Below are positions 1 to 6,986 of a stretch of DNA of 64,000 nt, piece by piece. How positions within the stretch are numbered: the first letter of the stretch is position 1; the number at the start of each line of letters is the position of its first letter. The stretch comes from Halorubrum aquaticum. Lineage in GTDB: Archaea; Halobacteriota; Halobacteria; Halobacteriales; Haloferacaceae. The stretch lies in assembly GCF_900113615.1 (NCBI RefSeq), contig NZ_FOPZ01000007.1, positions 87,982 to 151,981 on the forward strand. Direction: 5' to 3'. The notes under the pieces were generated by a model. That model saw only the letters and a list, made by a program, of their open reading frames with translations. It searched no databases and had not been told where the DNA came from. The position numbers were made by a program, and so were the translations under genes.

Positions 1-75
1 GTGCGGGTTCGCCGCGAGGTGGCGCTCAACTCCCGCGGGCGCAACATCGCGAGCGAGGCGATGAACGAGCAGTGA
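1..75 (+). CDS. 3' end of an unidentified protein (partial)
   Basis: The window opens inside a reading frame that runs for 24 codons and stops with TGA at 73-75. The visible C-terminus is basic and hydrophilic and ends in the residues ASEAMNEQ. This is too little to assign a family. It is called coding only because the frame is open from base 1 and a promoter-containing intergenic region follows it. The real start lies outside the window. Confidence 0.5.
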   Translation: MRVRREVALNSRGRNIASEAMNEQ

Positions 76-236
76 GTCGGTGGGGGTGGCGGACAGCCGG
101 CTGGACCGCTCCCGACCGGGTCGCCGGACACCCGCCTCGCCCGGTTCGGGGCCTGAGTCAACGCACGGGACGGTTGGCCGCGGCATCGGCCTTGAATCGT
201 CGGATCCCTCACTTCCGTGTCAGTCCCGCGAACCAC

Positions 237-245
237 GCTTAAGTC
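237..245 (+). promoter_or_regulatory. TATA box for the HAD phosphatase gene
   Basis: GCTTAAGTC is centred 26 nt before the ATG at 267, the spacing of a leaderless haloarchaeal transcript. The 191-base gap 76-266 shows nothing else. Confidence 0.45.
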
Positions 246-266
246 GTCGCCCCTCGAGGTTCCGAC

Positions 267-980
267 ATGGTGTATGAAGCGGTCTGTTTCGATCTCGACG
301 ACACGCTGTATCCGTATCCGGCGTGTAACGAGGCGGGCAAGCGGGCGGCGCTGTCGGCGTTCCGCGAGCGCGGATACGAACTCGACCGTTCGGCGTTCGA
401 CGACCTCTACGCGACCGCCCGGCGGGACGTGAAACGCGAAACGAGCGGCACCGCGGCCTCACACGAGCGGTTCATCTACTTCAAGCGGGCGCTCCGACTC
501 CACGCGGACGTTCACGACGCCGCCGACGCCCACGCGATCGGCGAGGCGTACTGGGACGGGTACCTCACGGAGATGACACCGTACGACGGCGTCACGACCA
601 CGCTGGACGCGATCCGGGACGCCGGCGTCGCGGTCGGCGTCGTGACGAACCTCACGACCCGCGTTCAGCTACGAAAGCTCGCACGGCTCGGGATCGACGA
701 CCGGGTGGACCGGCTCGTCACTTCGGAGGAGGTCGGCCGCGAGAAGCCGAGTGCGCTCCCGTTCACGACCGCGCTCGCCGGCTTCGACTGCCGCCCGAGC
801 GAGGTGCTCATGGTCGGAGACAACGTCGTTACTGACGTCGAGGGCGGCAACGCCGTCGGCATGGACACCGTGCTGTTCGACCCTCGCGGGGAGGCCCCGC
901 CGGCCGACGAACTGTCCGCGGGGAGACAGCCGGATCGCCGGATCAAGTCGCTCCCGGCGCTCACGGAGGTGGCGACGTGA
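267..980 (+). CDS. HAD-family phosphatase, candidate ribulose-1,5-bisphosphate phosphatase
   Basis: A 237-residue haloacid dehalogenase-type hydrolase. Motif I is DLDDT (residues 9-13, nucleophile Asp9), motif II is VVTN near 125-128, motif III is Lys160, and motif IV is GDN at 184-186 with Asp190. The helical cap lies between motifs I and II. Fold and phosphatase chemistry are clear from the motifs. The substrate is inferred from context: the next genes encode a class II aldolase, ribose-1,5-bisphosphate isomerase and a PfkB kinase, the set of the haloarchaeal non-carboxylating pentose bisphosphate pathway. In that pathway a HAD enzyme removes the 5-phosphate of ribulose 1,5-bisphosphate to give ribulose 1-phosphate. 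Its stop overlaps the aldolase start (GTGA at 977-980), so the two are probably translationally coupled. Cytosolic. Confidence 0.9.
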   Translation: MVYEAVCFDLDDTLYPYPACNEAGKRAALSAFRERGYELDRSAFDDLYATARRDVKRETSGTAASHERFIYFKRALRLHADVHDAADAHAIGEAYWDGYLTEMTPYDGVTTTLDAIRDAGVAVGVVTNLTTRVQLRKLARLGIDDRVDRLVTSEEVGREKPSALPFTTALAGFDCRPSEVLMVGDNVVTDVEGGNAVGMDTVLFDPRGEAPPADELSAGRQPDRRIKSLPALTEVAT

Positions 981-1657
981 CCGACGGAAGCGACGTGAGC
1001 GACGGCGACCCGGCGCGTCTCCGGGCGGCCCGCGAGACGGTCGCGGAGTACGCGTCGGCGCTGTCGGATCTGACGCCGGGACGGACCGGGAACCTGAGCG
1101 TTCGCGACGGCGACGCCTTCGCCGTCACGCCCACCGGCGTGGCGTACGACGCCTTCGACGCGGCGGACGTGCCGGTCGTGGGTCTCGACGGCGAGCGTCT
1201 GGCGGGCCGGATGGCTCCCTCGAGCGAGGTACCGATGCACACGGGGATCTACGAGCACGCGCGACCCGGCGCGATCGTCCACACCCACTCGCCGTGGGCG
1301 ACGACGATGGCGACGCTCGGGCTGTCGCTCCCGCCGGTCCACTACATGATCGTCGCGGTGGGTCGGGAGGTTCCGTTGGCCGATTACGCGCCGTACGGGA
1401 CCGAGGAGCTCGCCGCCAACGTCGTCGCCGCGATGGCCGACGCCGAGTCGGACGCCGCGATCCTCGCGAATCACGGGCTGGTGGTGACCGGGCCGGACCT
1501 CGAGACCGCGCTCGAGAACGCCCACCACGTCGAGGACCTCTGTCGGCTCTACGTGCGCTCCTCGGCGATCGGGGAGCCGAACCTCCTCACGGACGACCAG
1601 CTCGCGACCGTCGAGGAGCGCTTCGAGAGCTACGGCCAGCAGCCGGAGGACGTCTAA
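977..1657 (+). CDS. Class II aldolase, candidate ribulose-1-phosphate aldolase
   Basis: A 226-residue class II (zinc) aldolase/adducin-fold enzyme, the usual length for fuculose-1-phosphate aldolases. Expected active-site elements are present: a phosphate-loop-like GRTGN near residues 35-39, a candidate catalytic Glu84 after SS, zinc ligands His102 and His104 (HTH), and a third His166 in NHG. It would cleave ribulose 1-phosphate to dihydroxyacetone phosphate and glycolaldehyde, inferred from the linked R15P isomerase, HAD phosphatase and sugar kinase. Fuculose- or rhamnulose-phosphate aldolase activity is the alternative, but no deoxysugar genes are near. Translation starts at GTG 977 inside the HAD stop, preceded by GGAGGT at 965-970, one of the few clear ribosome binding sites here. 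Confidence 0.9.
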   Translation: MTDGSDVSDGDPARLRAARETVAEYASALSDLTPGRTGNLSVRDGDAFAVTPTGVAYDAFDAADVPVVGLDGERLAGRMAPSSEVPMHTGIYEHARPGAIVHTHSPWATTMATLGLSLPPVHYMIVAVGREVPLADYAPYGTEELAANVVAAMADAESDAAILANHGLVVTGPDLETALENAHHVEDLCRLYVRSSAIGEPNLLTDDQLATVEERFESYGQQPEDV

Positions 1658-1690
1658 GCGGAAGAGCCGGTCCGGTGGACCCAGTGGGGT

Positions 1691-1697
1691 TTATATC
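1691..1697 (+). promoter_or_regulatory. TATA box for the R15P isomerase gene
   Basis: TTTATAT is centred 28 nt before the ATG at 1722, in a 64-base gap. The isomerase and kinase can therefore be transcribed apart from the upstream phosphatase-aldolase pair. Confidence 0.6.
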
Positions 1698-1721
1698 CGT
1701 CTCGGGGGAAACGGTATCGAC

Positions 1722-2678
1722 ATGACCGATCACCGACTCGCCCCCGACGTCGAGGAGACCGCGGAGGCGATCGCGTCCATGGAGATCCGCGGCGCGGCGA
1801 CGATCGCGGCGGGCGCGGCGGAGGCGCTCGCTACGCAGGCGCGCGAGATCGACGCCGACTCTCCCGAGGCGTTCCGCGCGTCGATGCGTGCGGCGGCGCG
1901 AACGCTCCGCGAGACTCGCCCGACGGCCGTCTCGCTCCCGAACGCGCTCCGATACGTCCTCCGACGGATGGACGGGCGGAGCGTCGACGCCCTCCGAGGG
2001 AGCGTGACCGACGCGGTCGAGGAGTTCGTCGCGCAGCTCGACCGCGCTCAGGAGGACCTCGGGCGCGTCGGCGCGAACCGCCTCGCCGACGGCGACACGG
2101 TGATGACCCACTGTCACTCGACGGACGCGCTCGCGTGTATCGAGGCGGCCGTCGAGCAGGGCAAGGAGATCGAGGCGATAGTCAAGGAGACGCGTCCGCG
2201 CAACCAGGGCCACATCACCGCCGAACAGCTCCGTGAGGCGGGCGTTCCCGTCACGCTCATCGTCGACTCCGCGGCGCGGCGCTACCTGAACGAGGCGGAC
2301 CACGTCCTCGTGGGGGCCGACTCGATCGCCGCCGACGGCGGCGTCATCAACAAGATCGGCACCTCGGGGCTCGCGGTCAACGCCCGCGAGCGCGGCGTGC
2401 CGATCATGACCGCCGCACAGACGATCAAGCTCCATCCGGAGACGCTGACGGGCCACACCGTCGAGATCGAGACCCGCGCGGAGGACGAGGTGATCGACCG
2501 GAAGACGCGCGAGGGGATCGGCGAGATCGCCGTCGAGAACCCCGCCTTCGACGTGACGCCGCCGCGGTACATGGACGCGATCGTGACCGAGCACGGCCAG
2601 TTCCCGCCGGAGAGCATCGTGACGCTGATGCGGGAGCTGTTCGGCGAGGGGGCCGCGGAGCCGTGGGCCGAGCCATGA
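1722..2678 (+). CDS. Ribose-1,5-bisphosphate isomerase (eIF2B-like fold)
   Basis: A 318-residue member of the eIF-2B alpha / methylthioribose-1-phosphate isomerase superfamily, formerly often annotated as a translation initiation factor. Features of R15P isomerases are visible: EIRGAA at residues 21-26, the catalytic cysteine context HCHS at 130-133 (Cys131), the Asp of GADS at 199-201 (Asp200), and NKIGT at 210-214. It interconverts ribose 1,5-bisphosphate and ribulose 1,5-bisphosphate. In Thermococcales this feeds Rubisco; no Rubisco is in this window, and the neighbours fit the haloarchaeal route that dephosphorylates and then cleaves ribulose bisphosphate. The gene has its own TATA box and ends in a 4-base overlap with the kinase. 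Cytosolic. Confidence 0.92.
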   Translation: MTDHRLAPDVEETAEAIASMEIRGAATIAAGAAEALATQAREIDADSPEAFRASMRAAARTLRETRPTAVSLPNALRYVLRRMDGRSVDALRGSVTDAVEEFVAQLDRAQEDLGRVGANRLADGDTVMTHCHSTDALACIEAAVEQGKEIEAIVKETRPRNQGHITAEQLREAGVPVTLIVDSAARRYLNEADHVLVGADSIAADGGVINKIGTSGLAVNARERGVPIMTAAQTIKLHPETLTGHTVEIETRAEDEVIDRKTREGIGEIAVENPAFDVTPPRYMDAIVTEHGQFPPESIVTLMRELFGEGAAEPWAEP

Positions 2679-3727
2679 GCGGTGGGGACGACGGCTCACG
2701 ACGGGCGACCGCCGACGGCGGCGACGAGGTCGAACCCGCCGTCGACCCGGACCTCGAGCCGGAGGCCGAGACCGGGGCGCCGAAGGTGATCTCGGCGGGT
2801 CACATCAACTGGGACGTGACGATCCACGTCGACGAACTGCCCGAGCGCGACGGGGAGACGCGGATCGAGCGGCTCGAACAGTCCGGCGGCGGCAGCGCCG
2901 CGAACGTCGCGGTCGGCGTCGTGGGGCTCGGCGGGCAGTCGGTCGTCTTCGGGAGCGTCGGCGGGGACGAGTCGGGCGCGCTCGCCCTGCGCGAGCTCGC
3001 GAGCGCGGGCGTCGACCCGGGTCACGTGCTCGTCGACGCCGACGCGCCCACCTCTGTCACCTACGTGATCGTCGACGGGAACGGGGAGCTGTTGATGCTC
3101 GCCAACGAGGGCGCGAACGAGTCGTTCTCGGCGGGCGACCTCGACCGCGACACGCTCGCCGACGCCGACCACCTCCACTTGACGGGACAGGCACCGGAGA
3201 CCGCGGCCGCGCTGGCGACGACCGCCGCCGAGGTCGGTCCGACGCGGAGCTTCGACCCCGGTCGCCGGGTGACCGACCGCGGGTACGACGCGGCGCTCCA
3301 CGCCGCGGACCTGATCTTCGTGAACGACCGCGAGGCGGACGCGCTGGCGGACGTGACCGACATCGACCCGCGCGCACCGGACGACCGCGTCGTGGCGGTC
3401 AAACACGGCGGCGACGGTGCGACCGTCCACACCCCTCACGGCGACGTCTCGCATCCGGGCTTCGACGTGGATGCGGTCGACACCGCCGGCGCGGGCGACG
3501 CGTTCGCCGCGGGCTTTCTCGGCGCGGCGCTGAGGGAACCCGAGATCGCCGCCGACGGCTTCACCCACGACCCGCGCGAGTACCAGGTGCCGCTTCTCGT
3601 CGCCAACGCCTGCGGCGCGATCGCGGCCGGGACCGTCACCGCCCGCGCGGACCTCTCGTGGGACCGGGTCCGGTCGATCATGGGCGAGTCGCCGGAGTCC
3701 GACCTGTTGATCGAGATCCGCGCGTAG
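2675..3727 (+). CDS. PfkB-family sugar kinase, candidate ribose-1-phosphate kinase
   Basis: A 350-residue ribokinase/PfkB-family kinase. Visible motifs are GGGSAANVAVG in the N-terminal half (signature 1 region) and DTAGAGDAF near the C-terminus (signature 2, with the catalytic Asp of GAGD). About 35 acidic residues precede the conserved domain, which begins at KVISAGHINWD. The ATG at 2675 overlaps the isomerase stop as ATGA and is preferred over an in-frame GTG at 2663. Next to R15P isomerase, the expected reaction is ATP-dependent phosphorylation of ribose 1-phosphate (from nucleoside phosphorolysis) to ribose 1,5-bisphosphate. That substrate is inferred from context; ribokinase or another sugar specificity cannot be excluded from sequence alone. 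Confidence 0.9.
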   Translation: MSGGDDGSRRATADGGDEVEPAVDPDLEPEAETGAPKVISAGHINWDVTIHVDELPERDGETRIERLEQSGGGSAANVAVGVVGLGGQSVVFGSVGGDESGALALRELASAGVDPGHVLVDADAPTSVTYVIVDGNGELLMLANEGANESFSAGDLDRDTLADADHLHLTGQAPETAAALATTAAEVGPTRSFDPGRRVTDRGYDAALHAADLIFVNDREADALADVTDIDPRAPDDRVVAVKHGGDGATVHTPHGDVSHPGFDVDAVDTAGAGDAFAAGFLGAALREPEIAADGFTHDPREYQVPLLVANACGAIAAGTVTARADLSWDRVRSIMGESPESDLLIEIRA

Positions 3728-3765
3728 TCCGGGTGCGGGGTGCGGAAGGCGACTCCGGGCGCTTT

Positions 3766-4071
3766 CTACTCCCCCGAGCCGGCCCCGCCGGTCGCCTCGA
3801 TCCGATCCTCGTACTTCTCGAGTGCGACCTCGAGCGCCTCTCCGGCGTCGACGTCGGCCGCCTCGGCGACCGCGAGCAGCGCGAAGAGGCAGTCGCCGAC
3901 CTCGTCGGTGGCGACCGCGGCGGATTCGGGGCTCGACCCGTAGTCGGTCGAGGTCGTCACCTCCTTCGCGACCTCGCCGACCTCGCTCTCGAGGTCGAGC
4001 ACGCGGTACGCGAGGTCGGCCTCCAGTCCGTGCTCGTCGACGAACGCCGAAACGCGGTCCTGCTCCTCCAT
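3766..4071 (-). CDS. MazG-like nucleotide pyrophosphohydrolase
   Basis: A 101-residue all-alpha NTP pyrophosphohydrolase of the MazG/dUTPase superfamily. The metal-binding pattern is visible as two acidic helices, ESEVGEVAKE and DEVGDCLFALL, separated by about 25 residues. Such enzymes hydrolyse (d)NTPs to NMP and pyrophosphate for pool cleaning; the substrate cannot be read here. The start at 4071 is supported by a TATA box 27 nt upstream, and the longer upstream reading frame is arginine-rich and non-conserved. It is convergent with the PfkB gene, 38 bases apart. Confidence 0.8.
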   Translation of the reverse strand: MEEQDRVSAFVDEHGLEADLAYRVLDLESEVGEVAKEVTTSTDYGSSPESAAVATDEVGDCLFALLAVAEAADVDAGEALEVALEKYEDRIEATGGAGSGE

Positions 4072-4094
4072 GGCGGCCGGATCGGCCGGGGGGC

Positions 4095-4101
4095 GTATAG
4101 G
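4095..4101 (-). promoter_or_regulatory. TATA box for the MazG-like gene
   Basis: Minus-strand CCTATAC is centred 27 nt before the ATG at 4071. It fixes the short start and rules out a start at 4167, which would lie upstream of the transcript. Confidence 0.55.
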
Positions 4102-4202
4102 CGCACCGGACGTAGCCGGCCGGCAGTCGGACGACGACCTCCGCCGGTGGCGAGGACGGCCGGTCACGCAACCCCTAAGGTCGTAACGCGCCCACGGATC
4201 CC

Positions 4203-4871
4203 ATGGACATCGCGATACTCGGCGGCACCGGCGACATCGGGGAGGGGCTCGCGCTCCGCCTCGCCGCCGACACGTCCCACGAGGTCCTGATCGGCTCGCG
4301 GGACGCCGGGAAGGCCGAGACGAAAGCCGCGGAGTACACGACCGAACTCGACAGCCGCGGGCTCGACCGCCAGGTGGCGGGCTTCGAGAACGTCGCTGCC
4401 ACGGAACGGGCCGACGTGGTCGTGCTCGCGGTCCCGCCGTACCACGTCGGCGACACCGTCGAGGCGGTCGCCGACGCCCTCGACGACGGCGACGTTCTGG
4501 TCTCGCCGGCGACCGGGATGAAACGCGACGACGACGGCTTCCACTACCACAAGCCCGGCGCGGGCTCGGTCACCCGGATCGCGGCGGACGCGGCTCCGGA
4601 CGAGGTCGCGGTGGTCGGCGCGTTCCACAACCTCGCGGCCGCGCGCCTCGCGAACCTCGACGCGGATCTGGGGATCGACACGCTCGTGATCGGCGACGAC
4701 GAGGACGCGAAGGGGATCGTCGCCGACATCGCCGAGGGGATCGAGGGGCTCCGCGCGCTCGACGCGGGCGGACTGGCGAACGCCCCCGAGATCGAGGGGC
4801 TCACCCCGCTTCTGATCAACGTCGCGAGCAACAACAAGGGGCTCCACGATCTCGGGATCCGGTTCCAGTAG
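4203..4871 (+). CDS. npdG: F420-dependent NADP oxidoreductase
   Basis: A 222-residue protein with an N-terminal Rossmann fold (ILGGTGDIGEGLALRLA from residue 4) and the compact architecture of NADPH:F420 oxidoreductase (Fno/NpdG). The C-terminus (SNNKGLHDLGIRF) is typical of the family. It transfers hydride between coenzyme F420 and NADP in the cytosol. Haloarchaea make F420 and carry this enzyme although they are not methanogens. It stands alone with a weak TATA-like CCTAAGG about 25 nt upstream. Divergent from the MazG-like gene. Confidence 0.9.
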   Translation: MDIAILGGTGDIGEGLALRLAADTSHEVLIGSRDAGKAETKAAEYTTELDSRGLDRQVAGFENVAATERADVVVLAVPPYHVGDTVEAVADALDDGDVLVSPATGMKRDDDGFHYHKPGAGSVTRIAADAAPDEVAVVGAFHNLAAARLANLDADLGIDTLVIGDDEDAKGIVADIAEGIEGLRALDAGGLANAPEIEGLTPLLINVASNNKGLHDLGIRFQ

Positions 4872-4940
4872 GTCGGCGGTCGGTCGTAGATCGTTGTCGG
4901 CATGGAGATAACCACCAAAGCCCCACCCGACCGCACAGCA

Positions 4941-5032
4941 CCGCACCTCACGCCTCCCCAGCCTCGCGGCTCGTGCTCTCCGAGCACTCGCCGCGTCCCT
5001 CGCACGGGCTCCTCGCGCCCTGTCGGGCGCTC
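4941..5032. repeat. Hairpin-rich dispersed element, copy 1
   Basis: Occupies the 329-base gap between npdG and the polyprenyl synthase gene. It starts with CCGCACCTCAC, nine variable bases and GCCTCG, and ends with CCCTGTCGGGCGCTC. The same head, the same 9-base spacing and the same tail with one difference occur at 34171-34300. Between them lie perfect stem-loops: GTGCTC/GAGCAC with a 3-base loop (4973-4987) and GCGCCC/GGGCGC with a 4-base loop (5015-5030). It has no coding signal in either strand. Function unknown. Confidence 0.65.
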
Positions 5033-5063
5033 GGCGGCGCGCGCCACCATCGCAATGACACGT

Positions 5064-5108
5064 ATGGCGAATCGTGGTATGGCGAATCGTGGTATGGCGA
5101 AGCGTGTG
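5064..5108 (+). repeat. 15-bp tandem repeat, three copies
   Basis: Two identical copies of ATGGCGAATCGTGGT (5064-5078, 5079-5093) are followed by a diverged third (5094-5108). It lies between the hairpin element and the polyprenyl synthase gene. The unit length is a multiple of three, but no conserved protein is encoded. Confidence 0.8.
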
Positions 5109-5200
5109 ACCGTCTCGAGACGCGCCCCGGGTTCCGTCCGTCGTCCTCCCGTCCCGCCGTTCCGTTAGGCCTTTGCGCGGCGGTCCCCTCCCTTCAGTGG

Positions 5201-6043
5201 ATGGAGTACCTGGAGCGCCGGGTCGCGCTGGTCGAGGACCGTATCGAGGAGGTCATCGACCGCGTCGAGCCCGACGAGCTGTCCGACGAGCTCGCTCACG
5301 TCGTGCTCGCGGGCGGCAAGCGCGTCCGTCCGGCGGTGACGATCCTCGCCTGCGAGGCGTTCGACGGCGACCCCGACGACGCGGTCGACTTCGCGGCCGG
5401 CATCGAGTTCGTCCACAACGCCTCGCTCGTGATCGACGACGTCATCGACCGCTCGGAGGTCCGGCGCGGGACGCCCTCCGCGTGGGCCGAGTTCGGCTAC
5501 GGACCGGCGATGATCACGAGCGACGGCCTGCTCGGCGAGGCGTTCGCGCTCTTCTCGGCCGACGACCGGGCGATGCGAACCGTCGCCGAGGCGATGGTCG
5601 AACTCGGCGAGGGAGAGGCGACGGAGCTCGCCGCCCGCCCGACCACGGAGGCCGAGTACATGGAGCTGGCCCGCCGGAAGACCGGCGCGCTGTTCCGGGC
5701 GGCCGCGGAGCTCGGCGCGGTCGCCGGCGGCGCGGAGCCCGCGGCGATCGAGTCGTTCGGCGAGTACGCCGAGCGCGTCGGCGTCGCCTTCCAGATGCGC
5801 GACGACGTGTTGGACGCCACCGCCGACGCCGACGACCTCGGGAAGCCGACGGGTCAGGACGCCGAGATGGACCGCCCCTCGGTCGTCCAGGTGACCTCCC
5901 TCTCGCCGGAGGAGGTCGACGAGCGGGCCAGAGAGCAGTCCGAACTCGCGCTCGCCGCGCTCGACGACGCGGACCCGCCCGAGACCGAGGCGATCGAGTA
6001 CCTCCGGGACCTCGCGGAGTTCGTCGTCGTCCGCGAGCGATAG
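5201..6043 (+). CDS. idsA: Polyprenyl diphosphate synthase (geranylgeranyl diphosphate type)
   Basis: A 280-residue trans-prenyltransferase. It shows GGKRVRP (38-44), the first Asp-rich motif DDVID (79-83) and the second DDVLD (201-205), both Mg-diphosphate sites. The residues just before the first motif are small (Ala74, Ser75) rather than Phe or Tyr, which fits C20 or longer products over farnesyl diphosphate. It would make GGPP for archaeal ether lipids and carotenoids; exact chain length is inference. The open frame extends upstream to 4973, but that part is repeat DNA, so the ATG at 5201 (MEYLERRVAL) is chosen. Somewhat short for the family; the lid region between motifs is compact. Confidence 0.88.
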   Translation: MEYLERRVALVEDRIEEVIDRVEPDELSDELAHVVLAGGKRVRPAVTILACEAFDGDPDDAVDFAAGIEFVHNASLVIDDVIDRSEVRRGTPSAWAEFGYGPAMITSDGLLGEAFALFSADDRAMRTVAEAMVELGEGEATELAARPTTEAEYMELARRKTGALFRAAAELGAVAGGAEPAAIESFGEYAERVGVAFQMRDDVLDATADADDLGKPTGQDAEMDRPSVVQVTSLSPEEVDERAREQSELALAALDDADPPETEAIEYLRDLAEFVVVRER

Positions 6044-6098
6044 CCTCGAGAGACGGTCGGACGTGGACATTCCACGTGTGATGTGACTTCGATGTATT

Positions 6099-6108
6099 CA
6101 TACTTGTG
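6099..6108 (+). promoter_or_regulatory. CATACTTGTG motif at the GfcR-like promoter
   Basis: This 10-mer overlaps the TATA-like TTCATACTT centred about 26 nt before the ATG at 6126 and is followed by the palindrome GATCGCGATC. The identical 10-mer recurs at 6914-6923, upstream of the permease gene. It is a candidate operator for the regulator encoded between them, or a shared basal element. Confidence 0.4.
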
Positions 6109-6125
6109 CGATCGCGATCATTAAC

Positions 6126-6839
6126 ATGAACCGCGCAGAGAAGGCGGCCCTCCAGTTACAGGCGGTCGCCGTGTTGCGGACGCTGAAGGAGACGCGGACG
6201 TACGAGGAGCTGTCGACGCTCACGGGGCTGCCGGCGGGCGACCTGAACCGCTACGTGAACGGTCACGTGCTTCCCGGGGCCGACCGGGCGCGCGAGGTCG
6301 TCTCCGAAGTCGGCCGCGACGCGCTCGCCGACGAGCTCGTCGCCCGCGTGGCGTTCGACGACGAGGGGTACGTCGACAACAGCGGCGTCGTCTTCGACCA
6401 GTCCTTCCTCGACCTGGTCGCGCCCGTCGCCGCCGAGACCTTCGAGTTCGCCTCGCCCGACGTGGTGCTCACCGCCGCGACCGACGGGATCACGCTGGGT
6501 GCGGCGATGGCCTCCTTCTTCGACGCCCGGCTTGCGTACGCCAAGAAGTCGAAGGAGACCGCGGTCGAGGAGTTCATCGAGTCGCGCCAGCGGCTCGCCT
6601 CCGGGATCGAGCTCACCTACTACCTGCCGAAACGCGCGATCGAGGCCGGCGACACGGTGCTCGTCGTCGACGACCTGATCCGGTCGGGCGAGACCCAGGA
6701 GCTGCTCCTCGACATCGCGCTTCAGGCCGACGCCGACGTCGGCGGCGTGTTCACGCTCATCGCCGTCGGCGACGAGGGAATGCGCCGGGCCCGCGAGATA
6801 ACCGACGCGCCGGTCGGCGCGCTGACGACCTTCGAGTGA
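6126..6839 (+). CDS. gfcR: GfcR-like phosphoribosyltransferase-fold transcriptional regulator
   Basis: A 237-residue protein with a helix-turn-helix-like N-terminus (about residues 10-60, LQAVAVLRTL and TGLPAGDLNRYVNG) and a type I phosphoribosyltransferase domain containing the PRPP loop VLVVDDLIRSGET (178-190). Haloarchaeal homologues were annotated as orotate phosphoribosyltransferase-like proteins; the Haloferax homologue GfcR is reported as a regulator of sugar catabolism. Here the neighbour is an AzgA-type purine permease sharing an upstream 10-mer, so a PurR-like role in purine uptake, sensing PRPP or a nucleotide, is an equally good inference. A T5 tract 36 nt after the stop (6875-6879) suggests a separate transcript. 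Confidence 0.8.
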   Translation: MNRAEKAALQLQAVAVLRTLKETRTYEELSTLTGLPAGDLNRYVNGHVLPGADRAREVVSEVGRDALADELVARVAFDDEGYVDNSGVVFDQSFLDLVAPVAAETFEFASPDVVLTAATDGITLGAAMASFFDARLAYAKKSKETAVEEFIESRQRLASGIELTYYLPKRAIEAGDTVLVVDDLIRSGETQELLLDIALQADADVGGVFTLIAVGDEGMRRAREITDAPVGALTTFE

Positions 6840-6874
6840 GGTGACCGCGCACGGAGGTGCGCACGTTCGACCAG

Positions 6875-6879
6875 TTTTT
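6875..6879 (+). terminator. Oligo-T terminator after the GfcR-like gene
   Basis: A T5 tract lies 36 nt downstream of the stop in otherwise GC-rich DNA, as expected for an archaeal intrinsic terminator. Confidence 0.45.
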
Positions 6880-6913
6880 GACGGCGAGAGAACAGATCGG
6901 CCGGAATCCTATC

Positions 6914-6923
6914 CATACTTGTG
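6914..6923 (+). promoter_or_regulatory. CATACTTGTG motif upstream of the purine permease
   Basis: Same 10-mer as at 6099-6108. Here it continues to give ATAC-TTGT-GTAT, an inverted repeat. It sits about 30 nt before the likely TATA box CTTATGTT (6951-6958) of the permease, a position suited to an activator. Confidence 0.4.
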
Positions 6924-6986
6924 TATATCTGCTGATTTCAGGTAGCAATCCTTATGTTCGACACCGGGAGTATCCACGAGTAACCA

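Noticed and set aside
1722..2678. Translation initiation factor eIF-2B subunit
   Set aside because: The fold matches, but HCHS, GADS and NKIGT and the sugar-enzyme neighbours fit R15P isomerase.
2696..4171. Minus-strand open frame of about 490 codons opposite the PfkB gene
   Set aside because: Shadow of PfkB that also runs through the MazG-like gene in another frame; arginine-rich and no family.
4973..5200. In-frame N-terminal extension of the GGPP synthase
   Set aside because: It reads through the hairpin element and the 15-bp repeats; MEYLERRVAL is the family-like start.
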